A stretch of DNA of 64,000 nucleotides, from NCBI GenBank assembly GCA_010909725.1, contig JAACMV010000024.1, positions 186,001 through 250,000 on the forward strand. Reading direction: 5' to 3'. The notes under the pieces were generated by a model. That model was given only the letters and a program-made list of their open reading frames with translations. It made no database searches and was not told the DNA's origin. Numbering within the stretch: position 1 is the stretch's first letter; each line of letters opens with the position of its first letter. Origin of the DNA: Picochlorum sp. 'celeri'. Lineage: Eukaryota; Chlorophyta; Trebouxiophyceae. Of this stretch, positions 11,257 through 22,430 are shown piece after piece. Position numbers and translations under genes: made by a program.

Positions 11257-12687
11257 ATGTGCAACAATGGCATTTACAGGGAGAATATGTTCAGTGGCCA
11301 TGCCAGTCATGCTCTTGATGCCGGAGTGAGGTTTATGCAAAGTGAATTGCTAAAGTCGTGTTGCCGATTTGAGTCCATGTTGAGTACCCATGACGTGGAA
11401 AACTTGAAGGCAATGTGTCTCTTGTGTGGTCATCTTTTGAATCAGTTTGAAACCTTTTTGGAGGCAGAGGGCCGCCTTGTGTCGAAACAGCGCAGTGAGA
11501 AAGAAAAGTTTATAAAAGATATAGGAGCCATCGTACGCGGGATTAAAAAGTCGAGGGAGTTTTCGGAACTGCATATGGACTTGGAACCATTTGGATCGCA
11601 CTCGAGTCAATTGGATGATAGCGGTGCAGATGTTGACTTGTGCATATATGGGCGAGGGCGGAAGAAGAAAAACTCTACAGCGATGTGGGAGCTACGAGAT
11701 CTCAATCATGCAGGAAAGAAGAATATACTGTTATGTGTCATGCATCGCCTTCGCAGCCAAGGCTATTCTGTTGTTCCAATTGTCCGTGCCAGGGTACCAT
11801 TGCTCAAAGTCCAGAACAAAGAGAAGACTGTTTCGTGTGATATTGTATGCGTATGCAACAGAACAGAAGGTATTCATAAATCTCTAGCATTGCGATGCAT
11901 CAAAGATATGGATTATAGATTCCACGCTGTGTTGACCTTGGTCAAAAAGTGGGCCTCGCAGTGGGAATTGAGGGATGCTTCACTTCAACGTCTGAACTCG
12001 TACGCGCTCACACAGCTGGTAATATTTCATTTTCAGACGCGCCCTGTACGAATATTACCGCCAATACGAGATTTGATGAGAATCCCGTGGCACAAGGATG
12101 CAGCGAGTGTCAAGAACAGATGCGGCACAGAATTGAATTGGTACTCCTCTGATGGCACACGTCTGATGGACCAGCCATTTGAGAAGCGCACATTTATGAT
12201 TGATGTCATGGGTAATAACTCTAGGAGTTTTAATGTGCATAGATCACATGGAAGTGAAGCGAGAGGACCGAAAAATAAGGAAACCATTGCAGAGTTACTC
12301 CTGAGCTTTTTTGTTCTCCTCCATGGCCTCTCACGGGGATGGAAGGGTCCAACAGGAAAGAAGGGCAAGAAAGATATCCATAAATATGTACGAATATCAA
12401 CCTTTCACGCCTGCATCTACGTTGGGGAGAACCCAAAGGTAGTCATGAGGGATTGCGATGAAGGGACCAACAGCACACACTCTCCAATTTTCATTGAGGA
12501 TCCCTTTGACAGTACAGATAATTGTGCTCGAAGTCTTGGCAAAGAATGCTTACTTAAGATTTGTCAAGCGTCTGAGAAGACGTTGCAATCGTTTGAGCAG
12601 TTGAAGAGCAATATCTGCAAATCAGAACCCGACAAGATGCGCAAAGTCATTGAAAAGTGGATTGACAAGAACATTCATCTCTCATGA
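11257..12687 (+). CDS. Non-canonical poly(A)/poly(U) polymerase (Cid1/TUTase-like)
   Basis: The 476-aa reading frame shows the nucleotidyltransferase core of terminal uridylyl/adenylyltransferases. The G-S...DVDL signature (FGSHSSQLDD...ADVDLCIYGR, about residues 110-130) carries the first two catalytic aspartates. VPIVRARVPLLKV followed by SCDIVC supplies the third. The helical domain contains VKKWA and LNSYALTQLVIFHFQ. The C-terminal PAP-associated domain ends with FIEDPFDSTDNCARSL, a near-perfect family signature. Such enzymes add U or A tails to RNA 3' ends and so mark them for decay or stabilisation; the choice of U or A cannot be read from the sequence. A 5' exon at 10974-11130 may extend the N-terminus. 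TGTAA at 12700-12704 is a likely polyadenylation signal. Confidence 0.88.
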   Translation: MCNNGIYRENMFSGHASHALDAGVRFMQSELLKSCCRFESMLSTHDVENLKAMCLLCGHLLNQFETFLEAEGRLVSKQRSEKEKFIKDIGAIVRGIKKSREFSELHMDLEPFGSHSSQLDDSGADVDLCIYGRGRKKKNSTAMWELRDLNHAGKKNILLCVMHRLRSQGYSVVPIVRARVPLLKVQNKEKTVSCDIVCVCNRTEGIHKSLALRCIKDMDYRFHAVLTLVKKWASQWELRDASLQRLNSYALTQLVIFHFQTRPVRILPPIRDLMRIPWHKDAASVKNRCGTELNWYSSDGTRLMDQPFEKRTFMIDVMGNNSRSFNVHRSHGSEARGPKNKETIAELLLSFFVLLHGLSRGWKGPTGKKGKKDIHKYVRISTFHACIYVGENPKVVMRDCDEGTNSTHSPIFIEDPFDSTDNCARSLGKECLLKICQASEKTLQSFEQLKSNICKSEPDKMRKVIEKWIDKNIHLS

Positions 12688-12823
12688 TACCGTCGTACAT
12701 GTAAATTCCTTCCGTCCTGGATGCATAAAAACACGTGCATTGTGTATGATATTCTCATATATATAAACTGGATTTCCTTTTGGAAGACATTGTTGAGTAA
12801 TTTGGATTTACCACTGGATCCAA

Positions 12824-13452
12824 ATGGCAGTGACGAGTGAGGTGTTTTCACTCTGGTACGTACCACCTCCAGGTGCGTTTTCCTTTATTTTCGAGCAATG
12901 CGGCTCAATATTCCATTCTAATTATTTTATCGAGTCATATGAGGTATGGAATTTGCAGGATCGTTGCAAAAGGTTCAGGAGACTATTCAGCAGTTGGCTT
13001 CAAGGTACAGTGCCCCAGTGTTTCCAGCGCACATGACCCTTGTTGGGGGCATTCATGCCCCTGAGGCGACGGTGAGAAGGATTTCTGAGGAACTCGTAGA
13101 TACACTAGAGCCTGTTGGCGGGCATATCACATGTGTGGACTATGGTTCTATATACCATCAATGTGTGTTTTTGAAAGTGGAATGTACAGAGGAGCTGGAG
13201 TTTCAGTACCGGCTTGCCCAAAGGAAGTTTTCAATGGATGAGGATGTGCAATATATGCCTCATATTTCTCTTCTGTACAGTGATATTGACCAGAAAGAGC
13301 GGGAGACGTTGACAAGAGAGCAGCAAGATGGGAGCTTTGATGACATGGGAAGAATTGGATTTGACACCATTGAATTGTGGTACACGCCGCCTGAAGACGT
13401 TTCGCTTGGTAGTTGGAGGCGATTAGAATCGTATTTACTCAAAAAGAAATGA
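12824..13452 (+). CDS. Cyclic phosphodiesterase (2H phosphoesterase)
   Basis: CDS is join(12824..12872,12959..13452), 180 aa. The 86-nt intron 12873-12958 (GTGCGT...GCAG) joins FSLWYVPPPG to SLQKVQETIQ, giving the usual N-terminus of CPDase/Cpd1 proteins (a short strand with W and PP, then a helix). The two HxT/S motifs of the 2H superfamily are present: HMTLVGG (about residues 45-51) and HISLLYS (about 112-118). The family hydrolyses cyclic nucleotide phosphates such as ADP-ribose 1'',2''-cyclic phosphate arising from tRNA splicing; that substrate is inferred from the family. Without the intron the first exon runs into an unrelated frame. Confidence 0.9.
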
Positions 13453-13726
13453 TATGTTCGTAATAAATATAAGAATGAGATTCATTGTCGGTCCTGGTTG
13501 CCTACCTACAAGATCAAACATATTGATGTCAGAAAGGTACTATCAGAAAATTCAAGACTTGTAAACTCAAATTGTCAGCGAATCTTTCCAATTAATATAT
13601 GCCTCGCATGAAACTCCATCAGAGAAATTGATAGAACATCAGCTCTGACGAAGGGATTAAGAGGCAATGGAATTTTCCAGGTCAGAAAGCAGTCTATGCT
13701 GTGGTAATTACGTATTCACACATACC

Positions 13727-16700
13727 TCATGGGTCTCTTAATACTTCCCATTTCCAATGGACATTTTTCATGGATGCTTCCCCTTCCTTAATATTGATTT
13801 GCAATTCTGGAGAAGCAATCTGGAGCATTGCCTGATCAACACTGTGCAATGCACGCACACCTCCATGATTGAACACAATCTCCCTGATGCTATCAGGCAG
13901 ATCAAAGGATTTTCCTGGAGGTGGGTGAGACAGGATGTCTGCGCAGGCTTGGGACTGTTGATCTATGAGTTCCTTCAGAGCTCGTTGTAGCACTGCAGCA
14001 TCGTCCTCATGCCCAATAAAGACGAGGAATTCTGAGAGCTGGCCAGTTTCATTGCAAACAGATGGCAGTGGCAAGAGTGAGAGAATGTGCTGGGCAAGTT
14101 GGGCTTCTTCCTCTGGGCTGCCCTGTCGGATTTTGGTCTTCTTCTTTTTCTTCTTCTTGTTCATTGTTTTTCTGCCACCAATGGTCGAAGCGAAACTGGT
14201 TCCACTCGCGGCAGTGGTAGCCAGCGAAGCATCGGTATATATACTCATGTCTGTTATCACACTTGCCGCTTCTTGGTCCAAGTCTGGATCGTGATCTTTG
14301 GATACCAGTTCTATCAGAGCTTCTTCATCTGCTGCAGCTTTCATGGCATCCATTGCCGCCCTCCTTTCTCGGAGCTCTTGCAGTCTGTTCCAATACTTTT
14401 GCACCCGATCGCAGTCTTCCTTGAATCCTTCAAGGAGTCTTCCTGCCACATCTGCTGCAACAGGTGCGAGGACGCTGTCCACCATCTCCATAGATCCTAA
14501 GGAAACAGCGACTCGAAGGGCCTCCCGCCAGTTGCCAGCGCGTGCATACAAACGGACAGCATCTGGGACTTTCCGTAGATACTCCAACATGAGTATTGCT
14601 GCCTCTTCAAAGTTGTGTGCTTCCTCAAGATCGTTTGCCAGCCGGCTGGCAAAATCAATGATATAGTTTTCATCCTTTCCAAGTCTGGTTGCCAATGTTA
14701 TTGCAGGCTTCCAAGCTCCTGCAAGTCTATATGCCCTGAGAGCATGCTCTAGCTCTTCCCCAGCAATGTATGCAAGACCAGCATCCTCATATTTACTTTT
14801 CGACGAGAGATAATCTCCCAAAGTCTTATGAATAATTTTCCTTTGATCTTTTTGATCAACCAATGCAAGCATATTTCGCAACAAGCCATGGGAGGTGGCC
14901 AACGTCAGAGCATCATTGAAAAGTTCTGCCCCTGCCTGAATCAAGTGTTCGAGGGCTCTATCATACCGCTGCAAATGCTTATCAATCTCTGCCTTCTTGA
15001 TACTGTCATTTTCGATCACTGCAAATTGCTGTAGCTGAGCCAAATATTCGCCGGGATCTCTTTGACTGTGGGTTATAACCATGTATGCAATCTCCAATTC
15101 ATACTCTGCCAAGGCTGCCAGGTACACATCGTTTTCTGGAATATGCAATAGCATGTGTTTCAGGCCAGACTCTGCGGTAATTTTGGGCGCACATTCAATT
15201 CCTTGATTATTAATTATGTTCAAATCACTCTCCTTGACGTCCTTAATCCTCAGCAGAGCTCTCCCGATATTATTGCATTTTGTGTATGTGGTCAGTTCAG
15301 TGCAGAGCCAGTGCCTTCTATCCATATCACTATCCAACGATACTATGTACTTTTGCACAGCCTTGCAGACTGAATCTATCTTGTTTTCTATCTTTTCATC
15401 GGTGCTGCTGCTTCTCAAGACACTCGAATAGAGCCCGCCCTTTCCAAGAACACTTGTATCGCTCAGCGCCTGTAGGAACCCAGCAACATCAACATCCGAC
15501 TGAATGCTCTCCATGAACGAACTCATGGTATCAAGAATCTGGGGCCATTTATAATCTGACAGGATATTCAGATCCAGTCTGTTCACCGTGGCCAGTGTCC
15601 ATGCTTTTTTGAACTGCTGTTCTTCCAAGGCAGCGACAAGTGCTGGCAGCACGAGAGCCCTAGGCTTGATAATCTCCAAGTTTCCTCGCGGAGCCTGAAG
15701 GATGACATCTACTGATTTATGCGGACATGTGACAATAACAGCCCCGTCTTCTATTGCTCTGACACTGACATCTCCAGGAACAACTGGTGGAACTCTATCG
15801 AGATCTTCAACCTCACTCAGAGGCAAGGTTCTGATGAAATTAGAACGCAATGTATACAACAGATGGGGCCCTCCTTTGCTGCTGTAATGAATTCCAAATG
15901 ACGCAACATCTGATGCAATAACTCGATCACCCAAGCACAATTTCCCAGTCCCATTCAGTCCCATCAGAACACCTGATGAAGAAGGCAATGATGCGATGCA
16001 GTCACAACACGATGGAAAGTTTTTTGCAGCAGGTATCACCTGACCTTCAGAGGAATAATAATACAACGATCCATCCTGAAACTCAAACACCACTCTATTT
16101 GCATCTCCCGTATCTCTAATGAGCCGAACGACTCGCCCTTCTAATTCAGTTGCATTCTCAAATGCTACCGCTGATGTTTCAAGGTCAATTCCATACTGCA
16201 AAATTGAATCAACCCCGCTCGAGGACTGTCCAACCACAACACATTTTCTAGATCCCATCCAAACAAAATGGCGATAATGCTTTATATCCGAGTGTTCCAT
16301 GACAAGCGACTCAGTCAACATGGGATGCACAAGAGGATTGCCCAAAACCTCATCACTCTCTGGACTCAACTCTGGGATTTCCAAACATCCCTCCCAATCA
16401 CATCCATCCTCGCAGATTGCATATGCAATCGATCCATCATCCAACAAAGCTCCAACGAGTTCATTCCCTCCCTCAACAACAGTAAAATCGAGTGAAATAA
16501 TTGGTTTACCACACCCAACTTCAACAGCACACATGGGAGGCGGAATCATACATTCGCTCATAGGAGTCACAAGAATAGATCTACCATCTACAACTCCAAC
16601 AGTACCATACTCACTTGTATGATATCCCCACACAAATCCAATCTTTGTCAGCTGACCATCAGAGGTCAACATACACAACCGAGCACCTCCACCAAGCGCA

Positions 16701-17902
16701 TCTTGCCACATCACTCTAACCTTGTCTACTCCAACAAACCTCCTTGTAAACTTATTATACCACTTCCAATTCGAACGACACCATATTTGTACAGATATTG
16801 CTCCAGAATCATGCGTCAAGACAACAGCCAGCGTTTTCGAATCAGAGGACCATTCCATGTATTCAACGTGACAGTCCCCAGGAATCACAAACTCACCATG
16901 CTGAAGACCATTCCGTTCATACAAAAATACACGTGACGGCCCGGTCGCTTCCCCTCTCAACTTCTCAGCCTCCTCACGCCGCTTCAGTTCCCTCTTCCAC
17001 GCACCAACATGCCTCACTTCAGGCGCCTGACCCTGATCCCCTTGTGCATGAGTCATCTGTCTCAGCATTCCAACCTCATCAACCTGACGATCACTCAAAT
17101 AATTCGCCACACACAATACTCGACCATTAGGCTGCCACGCCACAACTGGCAATGTTCCAGGAGACTGTTCTCCAATAGCATGCAGGACTTGATCATCAAC
17201 ATCCCACACACGAATTCTCCCTGGAGAATCACATCCCCCAACCTGCACAACAGTACTAAAATACCGACAATCACCTCTCCAAGATATAGATACATCATTC
17301 ATACGAAGAGGACTCTCTCGAAACACAGCCTGCGGGTCTTCTGACTCGTCCAAACCCAACGCATCCTTTTCAGGAGCCGCTGTTGGCTGAGGATCACTAC
17401 ATGCAGTACTCCACACGCTCATCTCCATCAACACATCCCACGCCGCCGTCAACAACAAACACTGCCCATATCCCCCAACAATCACAACCATCTCTCCATC
17501 CGGACTCCATTCCATACCAGCAATGCCACCCTCAATCATCCCCACCTCCTCAGCCACCATGGCCCCACCACCAGACACATCAATACTCATAATATGCCCA
17601 GTAGACAGACCCACACAGAGCGCAGCATGAGACAGAGACATGCACAGTATAGCATCAGATACCGTCGCATCCCCATCACCCAACTCATCCATCACATTAA
17701 TCTCCCAACTCACACTGCCCTCTTCCACACAAGACACAACAACACTCTGCACACCCCTCACAGACTCTTCTGTATGACAGATAAAAACACGATCATCCCC
17801 ACACACGGACAGTATACGTCTAGAAACAGTGTCATGTTCCAATGTCCCATCGACATGCACTGCATGCGATGTCTCCTCTGACACCACAATGACATTCTTC
17901 AT
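13727..17902 (-). CDS. ELP1: Elongator complex protein 1 (ELP1/IKAP)
   Basis: A single-exon ORF of 1,391 aa, close to the family's usual length. ELP1 is the scaffold of Elongator, which modifies wobble uridines of tRNAs in the cytoplasm. The N-terminal two-thirds form WD40-type propellers (for example GMEWSPDGEMVVIVGGYGQC). The family hallmark TPMSECMIPPPMCAVE is near residues 425-440. The helical part includes VLPALVAALEEQQFKKAWTL and TPR-like repeats. Near the C-terminus lies a basic tract (MNKKKKKKKTKIRQG) corresponding to the conserved tRNA-interacting basic region, and the end (NVHWKWEVL) resembles other ELP1 termini. It is divergent from AOX across a 391-bp spacer. Confidence 0.95.
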   Translation of the reverse strand: MKNVIVVSEETSHAVHVDGTLEHDTVSRRILSVCGDDRVFICHTEESVRGVQSVVVSCVEEGSVSWEINVMDELGDGDATVSDAILCMSLSHAALCVGLSTGHIMSIDVSGGGAMVAEEVGMIEGGIAGMEWSPDGEMVVIVGGYGQCLLLTAAWDVLMEMSVWSTACSDPQPTAAPEKDALGLDESEDPQAVFRESPLRMNDVSISWRGDCRYFSTVVQVGGCDSPGRIRVWDVDDQVLHAIGEQSPGTLPVVAWQPNGRVLCVANYLSDRQVDEVGMLRQMTHAQGDQGQAPEVRHVGAWKRELKRREEAEKLRGEATGPSRVFLYERNGLQHGEFVIPGDCHVEYMEWSSDSKTLAVVLTHDSGAISVQIWCRSNWKWYNKFTRRFVGVDKVRVMWQDALGGGARLCMLTSDGQLTKIGFVWGYHTSEYGTVGVVDGRSILVTPMSECMIPPPMCAVEVGCGKPIISLDFTVVEGGNELVGALLDDGSIAYAICEDGCDWEGCLEIPELSPESDEVLGNPLVHPMLTESLVMEHSDIKHYRHFVWMGSRKCVVVGQSSSGVDSILQYGIDLETSAVAFENATELEGRVVRLIRDTGDANRVVFEFQDGSLYYYSSEGQVIPAAKNFPSCCDCIASLPSSSGVLMGLNGTGKLCLGDRVIASDVASFGIHYSSKGGPHLLYTLRSNFIRTLPLSEVEDLDRVPPVVPGDVSVRAIEDGAVIVTCPHKSVDVILQAPRGNLEIIKPRALVLPALVAALEEQQFKKAWTLATVNRLDLNILSDYKWPQILDTMSSFMESIQSDVDVAGFLQALSDTSVLGKGGLYSSVLRSSSTDEKIENKIDSVCKAVQKYIVSLDSDMDRRHWLCTELTTYTKCNNIGRALLRIKDVKESDLNIINNQGIECAPKITAESGLKHMLLHIPENDVYLAALAEYELEIAYMVITHSQRDPGEYLAQLQQFAVIENDSIKKAEIDKHLQRYDRALEHLIQAGAELFNDALTLATSHGLLRNMLALVDQKDQRKIIHKTLGDYLSSKSKYEDAGLAYIAGEELEHALRAYRLAGAWKPAITLATRLGKDENYIIDFASRLANDLEEAHNFEEAAILMLEYLRKVPDAVRLYARAGNWREALRVAVSLGSMEMVDSVLAPVAADVAGRLLEGFKEDCDRVQKYWNRLQELRERRAAMDAMKAAADEEALIELVSKDHDPDLDQEAASVITDMSIYTDASLATTAASGTSFASTIGGRKTMNKKKKKKKTKIRQGSPEEEAQLAQHILSLLPLPSVCNETGQLSEFLVFIGHEDDAAVLQRALKELIDQQSQACADILSHPPPGKSFDLPDSIREIVFNHGGVRALHSVDQAMLQIASPELQINIKEGEASMKNVHWKWEVLRDP

Positions 17903-18293
17903 GATCTAATACTAATCCCAGGATAGATTTAAACTCATCTTTGTATAAATATAGATATATTCAGAATGAAGGATCATGATGTACATGTAGTCAGATGCAT
18001 AGGTAGGTATGACATCGTCTTGGCTTCTTCTTAATGTTTCAAGTAAGGAGTTTTTAGGGTAGGGTAGTAGGGTATTGACGAGAGGCATGTGACCACAGGT
18101 CACGTCACCCAAAAAGATGCCATTGCATGCATGCTACATGTCAACTCGCATGCACACGCAGCCCTCCAAAGCAATACTGATATTGAATTATTCTGATCTG
18201 TGTGGTATAGTCGCATACATACACACTCTGCTGCTGCTGTCTTGGCTTTCTTGAAGAAAGAGGAAACCGTAACATTCTTGGACTCTGTTTGCG
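17903..18293. promoter_or_regulatory. Divergent ELP1/AOX promoter region
   Basis: This 391-bp spacer holds a telomere-like run TTTTTAGGGTAGGGTAGTAG starting at 18051, which on the minus strand reads as telo-box-like ACCCTAAA toward ELP1. A perfect inverted repeat GTGACC-ACA-GGTCAC lies at 18089-18103 and overlaps CACGTCA (18101-18107), a bZIP-type ACGT core. Telo-boxes and ACGT cores are known plant promoter elements; their activity here is inferred. Confidence 0.45.
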
Positions 18294-19445
18294 ATGAGAA
18301 AATCAGCACTTACTTCTATTGTGGCTCAGGCGTCTCGTTTGGGGTGCTTTTGGGGCATCGGTGGTGCCTTGCCTGCGGTCGGTGGATCATCTCAGCAGAT
18401 GATTTCACGAGTGGATGGAGCCTTGTCTGGACCTACTAGTTTGTTTTCATCGAATGATTACTCTTCATATTCTTTGGGAATGGTGTTCAATCAATCCTAT
18501 GGGGGTGTCGGCGGAAAAGGTTCTACGACCCTGACTCGCGGTGTGAAAGAGGGTCACGTCGCGCGACGTGCCATTTCGACGCAGGGGGGAGCTCAGGATG
18601 CGGGGCTCCCAAAGGAGGAGTCTACGGAGAGGTCGACGTCTCAGGAGCGGGTGATGCCTCATCCTGGGATGCATGTGGAGACTGGGCCAGAGGGAGAGGA
18701 GAAGAACTTTACGACCCAGGATGGGTCATACTGGCTGATGCAGCCAGTGTATGACAAGGAGTATTTGTTGAGCATTACACCAAAGCATCGCAAGCCTCAA
18801 TCGTTCCATGATTATACGGGATATTATGGAGTGTCTTTGTTGAGGAAGACGTTTGATTTGATCACAGGATATGGTCCAAACATGACGCACTCAAAATGGA
18901 TGACAAGATTCTTATTCTTGGAGACGGTTGCTGGCGTCCCGGGAATGGTGGGAGCTATGCTGAGGCATTTGAGATCTCTGAGAACGATGAAGAGGGATAA
19001 TGGATGGATTCATACGCTTCTGGAGGAGGCTGAGAATGAGAGGATGCATTTGTTGACATTCATGCAGATGAAGAATCCGGGATTGTTTTTCCGTGGGTCT
19101 GTTATTTTCACCCAAGGGGTGTTCCTGTCTCTGTATTCGCTCTTTTATGCTGTGAGTCCTCGCCATTGCCACGCATTCGTGTCGTACTTGGAGGAGGAAG
19201 CTGTGAAGACGTATACTCATGCTATTGATGACTTTGATTCTGGAAAGATTCCAGAGTGGAAGAATATGAAGGCTCCATTCATCGCTCAAAAGTATTGGAG
19301 ATTGGAGGAGGATGCAAGCATGAAGGATTTGTTGCTTGCTATTCGCGCGGATGAAGCATGCCACAACCATGTGAATGCTGTATTTGCAGAGATGCATGCA
19401 AACGACCCTAATCCATTCGCTCCTGGCACAACAATCATTCAGTGA
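18294..19445 (+). CDS. AOX: Mitochondrial alternative oxidase
   Basis: A single-exon ORF of 383 aa. AOX is a di-iron ubiquinol oxidase of the inner mitochondrial membrane that bypasses complexes III and IV. All ligand motifs are present: LET (E210), NERMHL (E249, H252), LEEEA (E301 region) and RADEACHNHVN (E354, H357). The first 20 residues (MRKSALTSIVAQASRL) look like a mitochondrial presequence, followed by a long Ser/Gly-rich linker to about residue 140. The region before the core has no cysteine at the place where land-plant enzymes carry their regulatory disulfide cysteines, so redox control of that kind seems absent. TGTAA at 19494-19498 follows the stop. Confidence 0.95.
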   Translation: MRKSALTSIVAQASRLGCFWGIGGALPAVGGSSQQMISRVDGALSGPTSLFSSNDYSSYSLGMVFNQSYGGVGGKGSTTLTRGVKEGHVARRAISTQGGAQDAGLPKEESTERSTSQERVMPHPGMHVETGPEGEEKNFTTQDGSYWLMQPVYDKEYLLSITPKHRKPQSFHDYTGYYGVSLLRKTFDLITGYGPNMTHSKWMTRFLFLETVAGVPGMVGAMLRHLRSLRTMKRDNGWIHTLLEEAENERMHLLTFMQMKNPGLFFRGSVIFTQGVFLSLYSLFYAVSPRHCHAFVSYLEEEAVKTYTHAIDDFDSGKIPEWKNMKAPFIAQKYWRLEEDASMKDLLLAIRADEACHNHVNAVFAEMHANDPNPFAPGTTIIQ

Positions 19446-19510
19446 TTCTTTATTTTGCATTTATTCTTTGTTTTTAAGGAGAGAATGGTTTGATGTAATT
19501 TTAATCGTTT

Positions 19511-21743
19511 TCAGGATGCATTCTCCATGGCCTTGATGCCTGCCCGTTGCATGGTGGAATCAAGGACTGGAGCAAATGTTTCCATGTCGACAAATGTGTT
19601 TTGATAAATCCAGTGGTTACCAGGGCGGACTCCCTCTGGCATACCCCATTTCTTCTCGGGATGGATGGAATATTTCATTTCAATCCCTTTCATTTTGAGA
19701 CTTTTAAAGTCATGTCTCCTCATGTATGCATAGTCCGGTCTCTGGTTGACCCATTCTGAATAGATACAGTCACTGGCCAGCAAGAGCGATTTGTATGATG
19801 ATCCTCGTATGGCAGATCCATCTGCACTGATCCATCCATAGGGAATTAACTGCAGAGCTGCAGCACCACGCTTAATAAATAATCCGTTCGTCCAGCCAGC
19901 ACCATGCATTCCAATGACAACATCAGAGTGTGACATGAGATCAATCACCTCTGGAAGGGGCTCTTGCAGTGTTGTCACTTTTAATGTGACATTATATCGC
20001 ATGAGAATATAGCTCAAGATATCATGCGTGTTTAGGACGCTTCTTTTATAGTTATCTCGCCATAAATATGTCACAACAGGCCTAGGGCGCTCCAGTCGAG
20101 CTGGTAACCCACCATCCCCTGGTGTTCTAGTCATCCCATTCTGCTTCTTTGTGCCCCGAGATGCCAGATTTTTGGTCAATTTCGACGAGGAACGCCACAG
20201 CTTTTCCAAGTCCTTGATCTCTTTGGGGGACATGTACGATCTGCTTGCCCACGCTGTGTTCGGAAGCACAGTATCCAGGGCATCAATATCCTCAGGTCCA
20301 ATGCCCATTCGCAGCCTGTCCCATTCTGGCGCATCATACTGAGGCCAAGGTTCTTTCCAATAGGGGATTTTATCGACATTCCGCTTCATAATTATTGCGT
20401 GCTTTTGCGATGGGTGCATCAACTGTTTGAACGCTTCAGTTGCATTTGATCTCCAGGTCTGCATACAATGACAGAATGGTATTGGCACTCAATTTCAAAC
20501 ACAACGTGCAAAACATGTCATACCGTGGCATACTGAATCTTCTCATTATCTGGATCTATATAGAGAGGCATGTAATAACTTAGCGTATTGCTTTTGCCTA
20601 TGTAAATCTCTCTGAAGCAAGAGTCGACAAGGCTCTCCCAGGACCAAACATTCTCTGAAATTGCAAAAAACATGTGTGCCCATTGCTTCGTGATCCCCAT
20701 ATCCTTGGCCAACCATAGCAACGGACCATCCTTTTTAAAGTAACTATGTACACCTGGACTGCAGTCTCTATCCTCGTCGGCAATACATTGACCCTCAGGA
20801 ACGACACCTGACTTGACCCGACATGTTGACATACGCTTTTGTTTGAGAGTGTCCTGGTCAATCTCCCAGGAGCAACCTGCATCTAAATCATCTACATATT
20901 CTCTCTGGTATCCTTCAGAATCTATTTCTACAAGAGGAAGAAGGCCCTGCTCACGCAGCGATTGAAACGCTGCCATGATGCCTTCATTCCAGGCATGCCA
21001 TATGTTTGAGCTATGCTGCATTTGAATTAAATATGTGGGCCTGTCAACCCACCTCTTACACGTCGGCTGCTTCTTTTTCGCTGGATTATAATACCATGGC
21101 ATGTAGGAATATTTACTGTTCTGAGCATGCCGCATGACAGTCATGGTAGGGAGCTTTAAATTGGTGCCATTGTTGAATATCGTGTCGACCCAGTTAGCTT
21201 CTGGCTTTTGAAATCCATCATCATAGTAGAAATACAGTCCACCTTTTCCTATCTGTACATTCTCCAGCTTATAATATTGCTTCAGCATATTCCCTGTACT
21301 CGTCGTTGTTCCTAGAACAGTCCCCTTTGAGACGATTGTATCAGGCTTGCCAGAGTTTGAAAATGTGTCAAATGATAGGGGCCCAAGCTGCTCCAACCTT
21401 CCACCAGATATCTTGACAAATTGAGCATTTTTCTCTGCAATCACCATGCAACCATGAATCTCAGAACAAATACATGAACTGTTGATGACATATTCGTACC
21501 TAGCTTCCGTCGATATCGCTTGATCGAAACTTTTAGAAGAGAGAATTGCGTCCACAGCACAAAAGACAACAAGGCAACAAACACGGCTGCAACAAACTTT
21601 CGGTTGAGCGTACGACGAGCCTGCGCACAATTGAGAAAATCCCTCACTATCGTTGAACATACAGTCTAAAATATACAAAGAAGGGATCTTTCCCCTGTGA
21701 GTGTTCTCATCCATACACATACCGGTCGCCGTTGCGCTTTCAT
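19511..21743 (-). CDS. Type II membrane glycosyltransferase, GT61/DUF563-like
   Basis: CDS is complement(join(19511..20458,20524..21434,21500..21620,21723..21743)), 666 aa. Introns are 20459-20523 and 21435-21499 (both 65 nt) and 21621-21722 (102 nt), all GT-AG. The first, 7-codon exon supplies the only usable ATG and creates MKAQRRPARRTLNRK followed by the membrane span FVAAVFVALLSFVLW, an ideal Golgi signal-anchor. Exon 4 carries the GT61 signature SDVVIGMHGAGWTNGLFI and then ALQLIPYGW. GT61 enzymes (plant xylosyl/arabinosyltransferases, animal EOGT) act in the secretory pathway; the acceptor here is unknown. The lumenal part is Cys-containing. The four-exon structure was built by hand and keeps frame throughout. 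Confidence 0.88.
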
Positions 21744-22430
21744 TCTGCGCTTGACGCTGACACCGTTTCTCCCTGTTGAATCCAGTGTAATGAATTTCAG
21801 CAGTCACTTCAGATTATATAAATATCTAATCTTTCAGAAGAACCCATTCGAGAGTGTCCTGTGGTGCCTGCGCCGTGGTAGACCTGAAAACCAGTTGGCT
21901 TCTTCAGCCAGCTCGAGTGCCTCTGACCAATCCGAGTCAAAGTGCACTTCTCAGCATCTACACTGATTATTGAATAGAGTTTAAAACAGGTAATAAGATC
22001 TATTGAGTGCAAGCAGAGAGCCAGAGTGCTAAATCGATGAAGGCTGACAGACTGTTAGTGACAGTGGTCTGTGGGGAGTATGAACAGGTGAGAGATCTCT
22101 CATTCATGAATCAATTGATTCCAATGATTTCAAGCATGCTGCGCAGTACCACATCAACCTCATCTTACAGCCCTGAGAAAAAAGCAGACAGACATTGAAA
22201 TAATATAGTATAGTAGAATAGTATAGAGTCAGAACTCTGTTTATTGGTAGTCTTTATTATTGGCAGAAATCCATCGAGACACGTAGGTAGTTTGCTCAGG
22301 ATGTAGAAAAAATGGGAGCAAAGACATGTATTATCCTGGCAAAAATTCCAAGAAGAGGACAGGGAGCCGTCATTAAATACATAGTTTGAGTTCCTCATCT
22401 CATAGAGATGATCAGCCTCGTGGAGTCCTG
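21744..22430. other. Intergenic region, no gene seen
   Basis: About 690 bp upstream of the glycosyltransferase and downstream of the next minus-strand gene. It contains an AT-rich stretch with repeated TAGTA/TATAG steps around 22200-22230. No ORF with recognisable features and no RNA gene was found. Confidence 0.5.

Noticed and set aside
18912..19460. 182-codon minus-strand ORF inside AOX
   Set aside because: It is antisense to the conserved di-iron core and shows only low-complexity Leu/His/Ser composition.
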